Source: Welwitschia mirabilis (Eukaryota; Gnetophyta; Gnetopsida; Welwitschiales). From it: a stretch of 64,000 bases of DNA. A program made the translations under genes and the position numbers. Position 1 is the first letter of the stretch. Every line of letters starts with the position of its first letter. The stretch lies in contig JBOZIK010000001.1 of assembly GCA_051453625.1 (NCBI GenBank), positions 144,495,722-144,559,721 on the forward strand, read 5' to 3'. Shown here in pieces: positions 24,201-35,853 of this stretch. The notes under the pieces were generated by a model. The model ran no database searches. It had not been told where the DNA came from and saw only the letters and a program-made list of their open reading frames with translations.

Positions 24201-27200
24201 AGTTTCTATTAGACTAATTTTATTTAGAAAAAATTGATTCTTATGCTAGGTGTAATAGTTCCTACATAGATGCTAAATTATCTTACTAATATCATGTCAA
24301 GTTATTTATAAATTAGATATTGTATAACATAAATAATTAGTTTTATTTTAATCTAGCTCTAATACTAATTTCTTATGACCTAAATTTTCATCTCCTTTCT
24401 TCTTTTTATTTTTTAAAATATAGTATCATGCCTACTTAGGTTTTCTTTATGTGTATTCCTAAGATGCCTATTGCATCTGAGTATGCTAGAATAAATATCC
24501 AAGATTATTTATTGACTTATTCTATAAAACAATTGGTTTATATATAAATACCTAAGTTGTGAAAAGTAAGTACATAATAGCTACACTTATTATCATCCTT
24601 ATGATTATTCTCTTACTTGATGTTATTATCATGCCTATGCTTATTCACAACTATTACTATTTTTATTTATTTTTCATTTCCTTTAAGCCATATAAAATAA
24701 AGTATTTTAGTAAATACTTAAATATGAAATTACATTTTTCATAATTACTTAATATTTTTTAATTACTAGTTATATTCATCTTGAATTTCCTTATGTCTTC
24801 CAACTACTCGTAGTTTCTTTGAGAGATGTTTTACTGTAAAATAATTAAGTAATAACATAATGTATAAATCAAACTTAAATCTTAAATATGAAACACATGT
24901 TTAGTGAAAATAAAGTGCAAGGTTATTTTGTATTGATTTAGGAGTTATGGAAAGGTGTCTGACATATTTATGCTACATTTATGCTATAGCCACATCATAA
25001 TGTGATTATTGTAAAATAACACATGAGACTCATTAGCATTAAAAATAAAAGTAACCAATTAATTTATTAAGCTAATTTTCAAGGTAAAAATATTTTAGAT
25101 CTATAATAAAAACTTGTATTATGTTTTTTTTAATGTTCAATATGTGTTAAAATGAAAATCCTTGTTGAATAGTCACTATATTACAAATACAGGTAAAGAA
25201 ATACTTAAATCTAAAACTAATTATAATAAAAAACATTTTCACTAATTACAATAATAGATATTTGTTTTGTGATACTAAGACTACTTTGAATGTCTAAGTG
25301 TAAGAAAGTTTGCTATTCCAAATTTATTTCTATTTTGAAGGGTATTCATTTTTCTTTCTTTTAGTTTTCTTTTCCATTTTTGCTGTGACTCTTTAAAATG
25401 TTATTTTACAAGGATAAGCTATAAATATGATCACTCTATGAAAATTCATAAAAGTAAACTATGAAATTATTCATTACCAATAAATTAAATTCAAAGGAAT
25501 AAAAATTATCTAAAATAATATCTTCAATATACATCATTAGGTATACTTCAAATAAAATCATGCAAATTTTTAGAGAAAATAATAGAAGAAAGTTATCTTC
25601 ATTGTGAGCAAGGAAAAATATTTACCATCATGACATAGCTCCACATTCTAATCCTATGTAATAAAACATCATTTAAGCATGCACAATAGAGACCAATAAT
25701 AATAAGAAAATCAAATCAACATGGAATCTTTTTTGCATAATTAACAATGTAGTCTTGTATATGGAATATAATAAAAGCATGTACAATATAGAGAAATAAG
25801 AAAATACAAGTAGATACAAACATATTATAATTTTTAAGATATCATTTAAGCTTTTGGAATGAATCTACATAGATCTGGTTATGAATCATGAAATCATCAT
25901 GATTTAGTATAATTTATTTTTCTTTTTAGATAATAAAGTCATATTCTATTTCAAGAAAACATTACTATTAAATTATTAAGAAAGAATACAAGAGATAATA
26001 AGGTTAAAAAACAATCACTTTTATATGATTTTCATATTACTCTCCTTGGGCATAGAGTGGTTGTTTCTCCCTCAATTTATTAATGTGTAAGTTTTTAAAG
26101 GACCTATTATCACAATTAGCCTTTTGCGTGAGTTTTTCAACCTTAAAATGCAAAACACCTGAGGTTTACAAACTTAGTAGATATTCATACCCAAAAAAAA
26201 AAAAAAACATATAAGAAATAAAATATAATGGTAATAAAATGCTTAAATAAGAGATTTACTATTTTTTAAAAAAGACATAATATAAGATGCTATTGATAAA
26301 CTATTCTTAGTTAAATCTTTTAAAATCCTCTTTTAATATTGTTTGTACTAGAAGTATTTTTAGTTCTTTTTCCTTTCTTTTCTTTTTTCTTTTTCTTTTA
26401 TCCCTAATTGGTATTTATAATCCTCTTTTAGAATAAATCAAGAAGCATTAATTATGAAAATTTATTAAGGGATAACTATTATAGCAATCATTTAAGATGT
26501 AATGATTATAATAATCATTTCAGATAATAATTACAATAAAGATAATAAGAAGAGACAAGGATACTTTACCATTATATTTAATCTATAGTAATGAATTTTG
26601 TTACTCATTCTTTTGTTATCCATTCTTTAAGTGCATAGTACCAAATGCACTTAGTAAAATAGATATCGAACTCATTAAAAATAGAATTCATTCTACCCTT
26701 TAAGTATCATTGCATGATCCTCATGGTATTAAACATGTTATAAATAAAACAAATACCAATATTATTTGTAATAAGATAATATTTTCCTCCTAAGCATCAT
26801 CCCATGCTTTCTACATGTNNNNNNNNNNNNNNNNNNNNNNNNNNAAGGATGGTTATAATAGAAACACCATGCTTCTAATATAGAATTTCTAATAATTATA
26901 ACACTAACATCAAGATCTTAGCAAAAGCTTTTCAAGTCATGAAAAGCTATATGCATTGTTTTATTTTTTACTTAAATAATGCATAAATAGAGATTTTATG
27001 TCATTTTGTACATCGTATTATTTATAAAGATAATACCTTTTAAAACACATTATATCTATAGTAAGGCTACATTAAGTTTACCATACCTGTTATAGTAAAT
27101 GGTATTTTCATAGGAGTATTGTCTCAATAAAACAAGATTCCAACATTTAACTTATTTAAATTTGAAAAGAAATCATACACTAATTTGGTAATGATATTAA

Positions 27201-27640
27201 TTTAGTAGTAAGAGATATTGAAATTAGTCCTCTCAAATAATAAAACTTTAGCTAACATATGTAAATAACATAATAGATATTAACTATAAACCCATATAAA
27301 TATTAATAACCTAAAACATGATATAGCAAGTAGTTAAATATAAACCTATTTCATTTCTTATAGCATAAAATCACCTGCATGATTTTGTACTTGTTTAAAT
27401 ACTTATCAAATTTATAATGCTGATAAATTAAAAAAAAAAAGAAGTTTTTTGGGTTATTATAAATACTAGGAAAATATGTAGAATTTGGAAATAATAATGA
27501 TAATGGAAATCTTTTAGTAGTAAATTTAAGTACATTCCTTTCACATTCTTAGTTCTTTAAATAAAATTACTACTTTCTTATTTATATGTATAAGAAGCGA
27601 CTTGATACATATAAGCATTTTAATGATGAAGGTATTATTT
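21200..27640. other. AT-rich stretch without recognised genes
   Basis: I see only short frames without family resemblance on either strand, homopolymer runs (an A15 run near 26194), pyrimidine tracts near 26370-26400, and a 26-N gap at 26819-26844. The non-round size of that gap differs from the scaffolding gaps. The stretch is probably old, decayed transposon sequence, but I cannot show this. Confidence 0.4.
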
Positions 27641-28960
27641 AGGTGATAAATGATATTTAATGAAAGGTAGTAGGAATAAGAATGGATAAAGTCAATACGC
27701 ATGATGAAGTCATCTGGAAATTAATAAAAGTTAGACATGTTTCAAGTTTGAAGAAGAATCTGATTTATTTGAGGTAAGATAGCTTCTATTAGTTAAAGAT
27801 TTAGCAATGAAGGTAGCAATATGAGAGTTTTAATAAGGATATTATTATTATTAAGGCTACAAAAAGTTAAAACATCTATAATCTTCTTGGAGATACAATT
27901 ATAGAAGGATCCTTTATAATTGTAGTAGAAGAAAAGGATTTATATCTCACATTATTATGATACACATTTTGATGATTACTCTAGAAAGTTATGGATTTAC
28001 TTTTCTAAAAGTAAAGATAACATTTGGTTTAAGTTTGAGAAATGAAAAAAACATGATTCATAATATGATAAATAAGAAGGTAAAGTTTCTAATGACAAAT
28101 AATGAATATGACTTTAGATCTTTAGAATGTAAATAACTTTGTAAGAATGAAGAGCATATATAATGCTATATCATACTTTACAATAAATAGTAAAATGATG
28201 TAGAATCCCTAAAAAAAATCATCATGAATAAGACTTAAAGCATGGTTAGCAATGAATGTTTGTGTAAGGAGTTATAAGGTAACAAACACATCTTGTTTTC
28301 TTGATTAACAAATCATATTTTATACTATTGAATGTAACAACCTTAAGAATATATGGATAGATAGATGTGTTAATTAGGTTTTTTTAAATGTAAATGTTAT
28401 TCTTATTTACATACATTAAAATATTAATTAAAAAAATTAGATGCCAAATCTAGGAAATATATTTTTCTTAGTTATGGTGATAATGATAATGGGTTTAAAT
28501 TATAAGATCTAGAAATCCATAAGAGACTTATTAGTAAGAATATGATTTTTGATGAATTTGTAATGTTAAAAAAAATTGCAATGGTAAGTTAAAGTGAGGA
28601 TCAAGGCAAAGAATCAACTATTTAAGTCAAATTGAAAAATTCTTTTTGAGGAATTAGTAGAATGTCAATCTTCGCAATCATCTTAGCTTAGTAAATCTAA
28701 TAGGATTTGAAAACAATTAGACACACATAGCTTTGATGGTATCTTTATTTGTCTTATATGTTTAACATGAGGACTCAAAGCCATTTCTAAAGATAATGAA
28801 AGATAATAATTGAAAGAAATAGTTGGAAGCCATAAAGAATGAATTGGTTTAATTTCAAAGGAATCAAACATAAGGTTTGGTGAAATTACCAAAGAAAATT
28901 AAAAATATTAGCTATAAATGGGTATTGAAAATTAAGATAGATATTTGCTATGTGATGCAA
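27640..28960 (+). mobile_element. Ty1/copia integrase-RT remnant
   Basis: On the plus strand the frames spell parts of a copia polyprotein in the correct order. Around 27690-27775 is the protease tail (KVRHVSSLKKNLIYLR). Around 27960-28045 is the integrase core (FDDYSRKLWIYFSKSKDN). Around 28450-28570 is the integrase C-terminal part (KLDAKSRKYIFLSY, then KNMIFDEF). Around 28825-28945 is the beginning of RT (AIKNELV, NQT, LVKLPKKIKN, YKWVLKIK). Many stops and frameshifts separate these pieces. Gag, the RT active site, RNase H and LTRs are not seen, so the element is truncated at both ends. Confidence 0.8.
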
Positions 28961-30844
28961 CATATTATGTGTAATGTTTTTCACTCTACTAATGAATATT
29001 CATCTATTAGCATTAGAGGAAAAATTAGCTCAGTTTCTAAATTTTTAGAATCATGACTTTTTGGTTTACTCATCTTGCACTTTGGTTATCTAGTTGTGAG
29101 AGCTTGTTGGTGCATTGCATGATGCATTATGTTAGTGAATCCTTGTCCTTTTCTTTAATTTCACACCCTAGCTAACAATTCTTAGGAAACAACACCTCAG
29201 CTTCAAATATAGCAATAAATTCTTCTTTTCTTTACTTGCTAATGGTGGAAAACCACCTCTTATGCCTTTTGCATCCATTGGTTGTCAAACTCTTAATCCA
29301 TCAATGTAGGAAGAAAAACTAAACCAAGTGAGCAACACTTTAATAAATAATTATTGCAATAATAGTTTATGTGTTTGAATTACACTATTTACTTTTATTT
29401 GAAAATTTTTATGGAGTTAGTTTATGCTATTAGTTTAAATTATTAATTGTAGTAACCATTTATGGTGTAATGTCTTAACTTAGGAGCTATATTTAAAGTA
29501 TGTTATTCAAACAAGAAGTCTAACTTTGTTTTTCATCTTTTTTGTTTCCGAAAGTATGCAAATTCTAGTTAGCTAAAAGTTTCAAAGTTTTTATTTTGCT
29601 TCTTAAAGTTTTAGGACCTCCTATAGACTATCCTATTAACATTCTCAAAAAAGAAGAAATAAATAAAAAGGAAAGAAAAGAAGTTGGGAACATTGTAATT
29701 CATACATTCTTTTAGTTTTCTTCTTTTGTGTACTCTAAAGCATTCTATTAGAGGTTATTGTATAATAGAACAATTATAAACACCACTCCAATCACAAGGA
29801 CTATGGACTACTAACTGTTTTTTGTAGTTTTGTAAATTTGTTTAGTAATTAATTTAAAATAGTCGTTTTTTCCTTGTGAAATTTTAATTCCAGACTTTTA
29901 TATGCCTTGGGTAATTATGTTTATATTTACTTTATTACTAAAGTAAAATAATTAATTTTTAAATTAATTTTTATCAAGTTTGATAATTACTTATTCATCA
30001 TTTCATTAGAATTAAATCAAATGTTTTACATAACTAAGTTGGGTTATTTAAATTTTAATGCAATGTTGATCTATATTTCCCGTTCTTTCATACTCTCTTT
30101 GTAATATAAAGAATAAAACATTAAAAAAATACTTAGTAACAAATCATCATTGATAAATGAAGTCACCACTTCTTAACTTTTAGAAATATAATTAAAAAAC
30201 AAAATGACACATTTTCTAATGAATTGTTTAGTAGTGGAGGAACAAGAGAAACCAAGGAAGAACTATAAAGAGAAGTTCTCAAACATAAACCTAAAAGAAA
30301 ACATGAAAAGCATGAATCCTTTGCATGCATATGTGCATTCTAGGTACCACAATATGTTTTCCCAGTTGGTATTAAAGCAAAAAATTAGGATGAGAACATA
30401 TGTAATGAGATGATGACTTCAAAACTTTTTGTCATTGGAGGAAGAAATGGAAAATACCTTTTCCTCCATCTATGAGCATATCCTCCCATTGATGGCTCTT
30501 AACATCAGTGGGAGTTAATTAATGCTTTTACCAATGTTTTGCATGATGTTGATCAAACATTGTTTTAGATTCTTTCATCATTGTTATCATTGTTAATAAA
30601 GTGCTATGAAAAGAGAAGATAATACTTATTTCACAGGTATTAAGAAAAATGGCCGTTCACAAAAAGGAATATCTTAAACACTGAAGTGAGGCTCTAGAGA
30701 GGTTCAATCAACTCCTTGCTTCTTGTTCGACTGAGGGAATTCTTCATGAGTCAATGAATTGTAACACCAGTAACATATATGACTTCCTTGAACCAGTAAA
30801 TAAACTTCCTTAGACATTAATAAAAGTGTGTCTTTTTAAGGATT
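28960..30844. other. No gene recognised
   Basis: Short frames only, including one at 30204-30413 that is rich in Lys/Glu/Met without a family match. The AT-rich background ends abruptly at about 30,845, where the dioxygenase gene island begins. The last few hundred bases could hold distal promoter sequence of that gene, but no motif decides this. Confidence 0.4.
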
Positions 30845-31053
30845 ATCGGATAGAAAAAGCGCGAGTCTACGTTGCCTGCGTTTTGACTTGACGTCCGTCC
30901 AATCCAGTCACACGCTTTATCATTCTCCTAATGTGAACAACGATTTCAGCGTGCGCTCCTCGCACCGACATCATCGATATCACACGCTGACTTCACTACA
31001 GACCCGCAACGGGTAGCACAATTCAAATTCGTAAACGTCGTTTCAGAGAAGCA
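30845..31053 (+). promoter_or_regulatory. GC/CpG-rich 5' flank of the dioxygenase pseudogene
   Basis: Base composition changes sharply here: CpG dinucleotides (gcgcgag, acgtccgtcc, cgcaccgac) are frequent, while they are rare on both sides. The word cacacgct occurs twice (near 30,911 and 30,981). I read this as the former 5' UTR and proximal promoter of the gene that starts at 31054. No TATA box is obvious. Confidence 0.45.
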
Positions 31054-31447
31054 ATGCTCGGAATTACAGACACTCCAGGAACGCCTGACACCGTTGATTG
31101 GGGTGTCCGTAAACTCAAGGTGGAGAGCGCCGACGAGCCGGCGAAATCTTCGATCAAATATGTTCCTTAGAGATATCTGAGAAGTAAGGCAGAGAGAGGC
31201 GTCGTTTCAATTGGAGACGAATCCGGGATACCACTCATCGGTATGTCTCTGCTCTCTTACGAGGATCGCAACATCTGAGACGAGCATCTTCGCAGGCTCT
31301 GCAACGCCTGCGAGGAATGGGGGTTCTTTCATCTTATCAACCGCCGAATTCCATTGGAAATTATTGGACAAGATTAAGACACTTGGCAAACAGTTCTTCG
31401 ATTTGCCGATGGAGGAGAAACAAATGATCTCTGTGGAAGGACGCAGC
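31054..31447 (+). pseudogene. 2-oxoglutarate/Fe(II) dioxygenase, exon 1 (broken)
   Basis: From ATG 31054 the frame reads as the N-terminal domain (DIOX_N) of a plant 2-OG/Fe(II)-dependent dioxygenase: KYVP-stop-RYLRSKAERG, then SGIPLIGMSLLS, LRRLCNACEEWGFFHLIN, and, after a frame change near 31,368, IKTLGKQFFDLPMEEKQM. These correspond to the conserved PVIDM.L, AC.EWGFF.LVNHG and FF.LP.EEK motifs. Two in-frame stops (31168 region and 31276 region) and one frameshift disable it. The reading is cut by a copia LTR at 31448, and the gene resumes beyond 35,854. Such enzymes hydroxylate or desaturate hormones and specialised metabolites; the substrate cannot be told. Confidence 0.88.
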
Positions 31448-31649
31448 TCTTTGAAATCAAGTTGATTTGAACTTCTAGTAGTTTGTGATTCAGTTAGAGT
31501 CAATAAGTTAGAAGCTGATTTCTAGCTAGTAAAATGCATAAGTAGTTGAGACCTTTTAGCTATTTTGTTATTTCCTGTTTTGTTGTTGTATTGCCTATTT
31601 AAAGGCTATGAAGTCGTATGTCCAGCATCAATTTCTTCACATTCTTTCA
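31448..31649 (+). repeat. 5' LTR of the copia element
   Basis: Collinear with 35621-35853 from (t)gaaatcaagttgatt through the ttctagctagtaaaatg and tgcctatttaaaggctatga blocks to the CA at 31648-31649. It is about 30 bp shorter than the 3' copy because of internal deletions. The first bases read TCTTTG where the 3' LTR has TGTTGG. A TATTTAAA at 31596-31603 is shared with the 3' LTR (35773-35780) and is the likely TATA box. Confidence 0.88.
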
Positions 31650-31686
31650 AAACTGGGCATTTATTGCTTTCGTGTTAATCTTCAAC

Positions 31687-32475
31687 ATGGCAAGCAATAC
31701 GAGTTCTCTCAATGTATTTCAATCAGAGATACCTATTTTCAAGGGAGACTCCTATGAGTTTTGGAGTATTAAGATGAAAACGCTATTCAGATCCCAAAAT
31801 CTATGGGACTATGTGGAATCTGGAGTTATAGAGACAAGTGATGATGAGACTTGCCAAAAAGAAAATCAGAATCATGATGCAAAGGCGCTCTTCTTCATTC
31901 AGCAGGCAATGGATGAAGCAATCTTCTCAAGGATAGCTTCAGCAACGTCGGCTAAGCAAGCATGGTCAATTCTGAAAACCGAATACTAATGCTCAACTAA
32001 GGTAATCACAGTCAAGTTGCGATTTTTCAGACGTCATTTTGAGACATCCCACATGAAAATTAATGAATTTTTTCAAGAATATTTGGCTAAGGCGTCATCC
32101 ATAGTGAGTCAAATGCGTTCATATGGAGAGAAAATTGTGGATGAAACGGTTGTAGCAAAAGTGTTGAGGAGTCTTGCACCAAAATTTGATAATGTAGTTA
32201 CTGCTATTGAGGAATCAAAGGATCGATCTACTTTTTCTTTTGATGAACTAATGGGTTCCTTGCAAGCCCATGAAGCAACAATTAACAGGTCGATCACAAA
32301 AGAAGAGGAAAAGGCATTTCAGACCGAGAGGGAGCCAGAGTCCTCATCTTCATGCACTTGAGGAATAGGAAGAGGTGGATTCCGGGGAAGAGGATGTGGC
32401 AGAAACAACTCTCTGCAATGTTCATACTGTAAAAAATATGGCCACACACAGAACATTTGTTGGTCTAAGCCAGAT
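31687..32475 (+). pseudogene. Copia gag remnant with CCHC zinc knuckle
   Basis: Starts at an ATG at 31687 with MASNTSSLNVFQSE, followed by IPIFKGDSYEFWSIKMKTLF, the usual copia gag opening (F.G..Y..W..KM). It continues through SAKQAWSILKTEY, a stop at 31987, then the second half (FFRRHFETSHMK, VLRSLAPKFDNVVTAIEESK). A zinc knuckle CSYCKKYGHTQNIC (C-x2-C-x4-H-x4-C) sits at about 32,420-32,460 after another stop at 32359. Gag forms the particle and binds element RNA. The two stops make it non-functional. Confidence 0.9.
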
Positions 32476-32554
32476 GAAACAAATTACGCTGAGGAGGAGG
32501 AAGAACAAGAAGACTTCTTGTTTATGACTTATGCAAGATTAGAAGAGGGAAATA

Positions 32555-32830
32555 ATGAAGTTTGGTATATTGATAGTGGCTGTTCTCATCATATCACAGG
32601 GGACAAGTCAAAGTTTAAGGAGCTGGATGAGTCGGTGAAATCGTAGGTACGTCTTGGCAATGATGAGCAATTCAAAATCGAAGGACAAGGGACAGCAGTT
32701 GTTGTTGTAGGTAACCAGAAAAAATTTATTGAGAATTTTCATTTTGCTCCACACTTGGCTCATTATCTATTAAGTGTTGGGCAATTGGTAGAATCTGGTT
32801 ACTTAATTTTATTCGATGATGGTAAGTGAA
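32555..32830 (+). pseudogene. Copia protease remnant
   Basis: Reads EVWYIDSGCSHHITGDKSKF at about 32,558-32,617, the copia D-S-G-C-S-x-H-M active-site motif, with the catalytic Asp present. It then reads VRLGNDEQFKIEGQG and HYLLSVGQLVESGY. A stop at 32644 (sequence tag) and another at about 32827 interrupt it. Protease would process the polyprotein. Confidence 0.9.
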
Positions 32831-32919
32831 CAAAGTCACAAATGATGTTCTTGCATGTGCTTGTATGTCCACAAACAGGATGTTTGCTCTTGACTTTTCC
32901 AATGTTTTAGAAATAGCCT

Positions 32920-33960
32920 TGGTAAATAGAACCATGGAACAAAGTGAATTGTGGCACTTGAAATATGGCCACCTACACATCAAGGGCTTGCAGCTGCTCA
33001 AAAGCAAGCAAATGGTCAACGAACTACCAACCATTGTACCCCTAAAAAGTGTATGTGAAGGCTGTGTATTGAGGAAACAAACCAAGAAGGCTTTTCTGGT
33101 TGAAAAATCTAAATAAGTCACTGAAGCACTAGAGCTAGTTCATGCAGATTTATGTGGACCAATGAGAACAGAATCACTAGTAGGGAGTAAGTACTTTTTA
33201 TTGTTCACTGATTATTATAGTCGGATAAGCTGGGTGTAATTCTCATAGCTTAAATCAAAAACTTTCAAGTATTTCAAGAAATTCAAGGTGATGATTGAGA
33301 AACAAAGCAGAAAAATCCTAAAGGTCCTCCGAACAGATTGAGGAGGTGAGTTCTTATCGAAGGAGTTCACAACATTCTGTGAAGAACAAGGGATTAGAAG
33401 AGAACTCACCGCACCATATACTCTTGAGCAAAATGGCATAGCTTAGAGGAAAAACAGAACCATGGTGGAAATGGCACGTTCGATGATGAAAGAAAAAGGG
33501 TTGCCTAACCCTTTTTGGGTAGAAAGGGTTGCCACAACAATCTATCTCTTTAATATTTCTCCTACAAAGGCCATTTGGAATCATACATCCTATGAGGCTT
33601 GGAATAGTAACAAACCTTCAGTAAGTCATTACGAGTATTTGGTTGCATTTGTTATGCCTTACACACAACTGAAAAGAATAAACTAGAAGAAAAGTCACAG
33701 AAATACATTTTAATTGGATATTNNNNNNNNNNNNNNNNNNNNNNNNNNNNNNNNNNNNNNNNNNNNNNNNNNNNNNNNNNNNNNNNNNNNNNNNNNNNNN
33801 NNNNNNNNNNNNNNNNNNNNNNTTACACCCAACTGAAAAGAATAAACTAGAAGAAAAGGCACAGAAATACATTTTAATTGGATATTGTAATCAGTCCAAG
33901 GCATATCATCTTTATGATCATGTAAGTGATAAGATGACAGTAACTCGGAATGTAATTTTT
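32920..33960 (+). pseudogene. Copia integrase remnant, split by an assembly gap
   Basis: The zinc domain reads LWHLKYGHLHIKGLQLLKSK, then CEGCVLRKQ. The core begins VHADLCGPM and contains DYYSR, LRTD-stop-GGEF and LTAPYTLEQNG (family TPYTPQQNG). It continues MVEMARSMMKEKGLPNPFWV and ends NVIFDEHLRW. The first two acidic residues appear kept, and stops occur at about 33,114, 33,237 and 33,340. Between 33,659 and 33,886 a 64 bp segment is present twice around 100 N with two differences; only one copy belongs to the gene. Confidence 0.9.
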
Positions 33961-34169
33961 GATGAGCACTTAAGATGGAAGTGGAAAGAAAAAGTCTCTA
34001 AACAAAACATACAACTCGAAGAAAATGAAGAATGGAATATTGTGGATGAGGCAGCAGCAGTAACACTTGTCAGCTCCCAAAACTTGACGCAGCAAGTTCA
34101 AAATCAACATCAAAGGCATTATCGTCAAAGGAGAGTGAGTCACTGAAAAAGTTTAAATCACTCAAATAT

Positions 34170-34920
34170 GATATTTATGCCACATCTCCCCTAGTGTTGT
34201 TTGCCGAAGATCCTATTTGTGTCGAAGAGGCTATGGAGAAACTGGAATGGAGGAGTGCAATGAAAGACGAACTTCAGGCCATACAACGGAACTAAACATG
34301 GGAGCTTGTTGATTTACTAGAAGGTAAAAATGCAATTGACTTGAAATGGATTTTCAAAACTAAGTACCTGGTTGATGGCAACATTCAAAAACACAAGGTG
34401 AGGCTGGTGGTCAGAAGCTATGCACAGCAGCAAGGTCTAAATTATGAAGAGACATTTTAACCTGTTGCTCGATTCAAAACAGTCAGAATTATTCTAGCAC
34501 TTGCAGCTCAGAAATAGTGAAAGGTCTTTCAATTTGATGTTAAGTCGGCATTCCTAAATGGTGAGTTAGAAGAGGAGATGTATGTGTGTCAACCCCTAGG
34601 GTTCGAAAGCTACAAGAATCTAGACAAAGTGTTTCAGCTAAGAAAGACGCTTTATGGCCTCAAGCAAGCCCCTCAAGCAAGGTATAGCAAAATTGACGAT
34701 TTCTTCCATGAAAATGGCTTCGAAAGGAGCATGCACAAGCCTACTCTATATCTGAAAAGGCAAGGTATGAATGACATTATAATAGTTAGTCTCTATGTAG
34801 ATGATATGATCTACATGGACTCTTCTTTGCATCTTATTTCAGAGTTTAAGAGTCCATGAAGAGCATGCTCGAAATGACGGATTTGGGAGAGTTGCGTTAT
34901 TTCTTGGGACTAGAAATAGT
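34170..34920 (+). pseudogene. Copia reverse transcriptase remnant
   Basis: Begins EAMEKLEWRSAMKDELQAIQ and AIDLKWIFKTKY, then QQGLNYEETF, FQFDVKSAFLNGELEEEMYV, LYGLKQAPQARY, and the active-site loop VSLYVDDMIYM at about 34,788-34,818, intact at YVDD. In-frame stops interrupt it at several places (TAA near 34,294 and 34,460, TAG near 34,517). The domain therefore keeps its catalytic Asp pair but cannot be translated through. Confidence 0.92.
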
Positions 34921-35169
34921 TTAGACTACTACTAGGATTTTATGTCTCAAAAGAAATATGTAGAAGATACTCTGAAGAAATTCAACATGACCAGCTGCAA
35001 AACAACCATCACTCCCATGAACATCAATAAAAGATTAAGGTCTGATGACGAAACAGGAATGGCAAAGGCAAGTGTGTATACAGAAGCTTAATTGGTCGTT
35101 TGATTTATCTAACTCATTCTTATTCAGATGTGGCTTTTTCAATTGGAGTACTATCATGATGGGTTTGAT

Positions 35170-35540
35170 TTCGAAAAGTAGAGGATTTTCGTCTTAAAGG
35201 ATATTCGAACAATGACTAGGCAGGCTCAGTGGAGGATATAAGAAGCAATATCATAGGGGTCGAAGAAACAAGCCACAGTAGCACTTTCTTCTACCGAGGC
35301 GGAGTATGTGGCAACCACTACTGCGGCATGCCAAGCTGTATGGTTACGAAGGATTTTGCATGATTTGGGTGAAGAACAGACCAATGCAACTAGCATACTT
35401 TGTGACAATAGCTCTGCTGTTATGCTTGCCAAGAATCTGGTGTATCACAGTAGAACCAAACATGTTGAGTTCATAAGGGAACTAATGTTCAAAGATAAGG
35501 TCAAATTGGAAATTTGCAACAAAATCAAGTAGCAGACCTG
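35170..35540 (+). pseudogene. Copia RNase H remnant with upstream deletion
   Basis: The stretch KGYSNND, a stop (TGG to TAG at the Trp), then AGSVEDI is the start of copia RNase H. It jumps straight to GSKKQATVALSSTEAEYVAT, missing the piece (about 15 residues, STSGY...W) that should lie between. It continues CQAVWLRRILHDLGEE, CDNSSAVMLAKN, YHSRTKHVEFIREL. Catalytic D and E positions are visible. The sequence between RT and this domain (34,920-35,170) is also shortened. Confidence 0.88.
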
Positions 35541-35610
35541 ATGACTAAAAGTTTACCCCAACTAAAGCATGAAGAGCTTTGTTCACGCCTGGGAATCTCC
35601 ACGTTCGAAT

Positions 35611-35620
35611 AAAGGGAGAG
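35611..35620 (+). promoter_or_regulatory. Polypurine tract of the copia element
   Basis: AAAGGGAGAG directly precedes the TGTTGG start of the 3' LTR. This is the usual site where plus-strand DNA synthesis starts. Confidence 0.8.
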
Positions 35621-35853
35621 TGTTGGAAATCAAGTTGATTCGAACTTCTAGTAGTTTGTTATTCAGTTAGAGTCAATAAGTAAGAAGCTGATTTCTAGCT
35701 AGTAAAATGTAAAATGCGTAAATAGTTGCTATTCTGTTATCTCCTGTTTCAAGTTACCATTGCTGTATTGCCTATTTAAAGGCTATGAACTTATCTAATA
35801 AAATCATCATGTCCAGCATCAATTTCTTCGCACTTAAGTCTCTTGTTCTATCA
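35621..35853 (+). repeat. 3' LTR of the copia element
   Basis: Starts TGTTGGAAATC and ends TTCTATCA, 233 bp, matching 31448-31649. It contains TATTTAAA at 35773-35780 and an AATAAA at about 35,800, so promoter and polyadenylation signals fit an LTR. It is less eroded than the 5' copy. Confidence 0.9.

Larger units (their letters stand above)
31448..35853 (+). mobile_element. Ty1/copia (Tork-like) retrotransposon inside the dioxygenase gene
   Basis: A 4.4 kb element with LTRs of about 202 and 233 bp, a polypurine tract, and gag, protease, integrase, RT and RNase H in copia order on the plus strand. It is the best-preserved element of the window: long frames survive between a limited number of stops. 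The sequence between RT and RNase H is shortened. A 100-N gap with a duplicated 64 bp flank lies in integrase. The Tork label is from overall resemblance and not from a phylogeny. No clear 5 bp target duplication is visible. Confidence 0.92.

Noticed and set aside
26819-26844. Sequence either side of the 26-N run considered as an inverted-repeat element
   Set aside because: Only a few bases match; no target duplication or convincing terminal repeats.
31207-31503. A 98-codon minus-strand frame
   Set aside because: Shadow of dioxygenase exon 1 on the plus strand.
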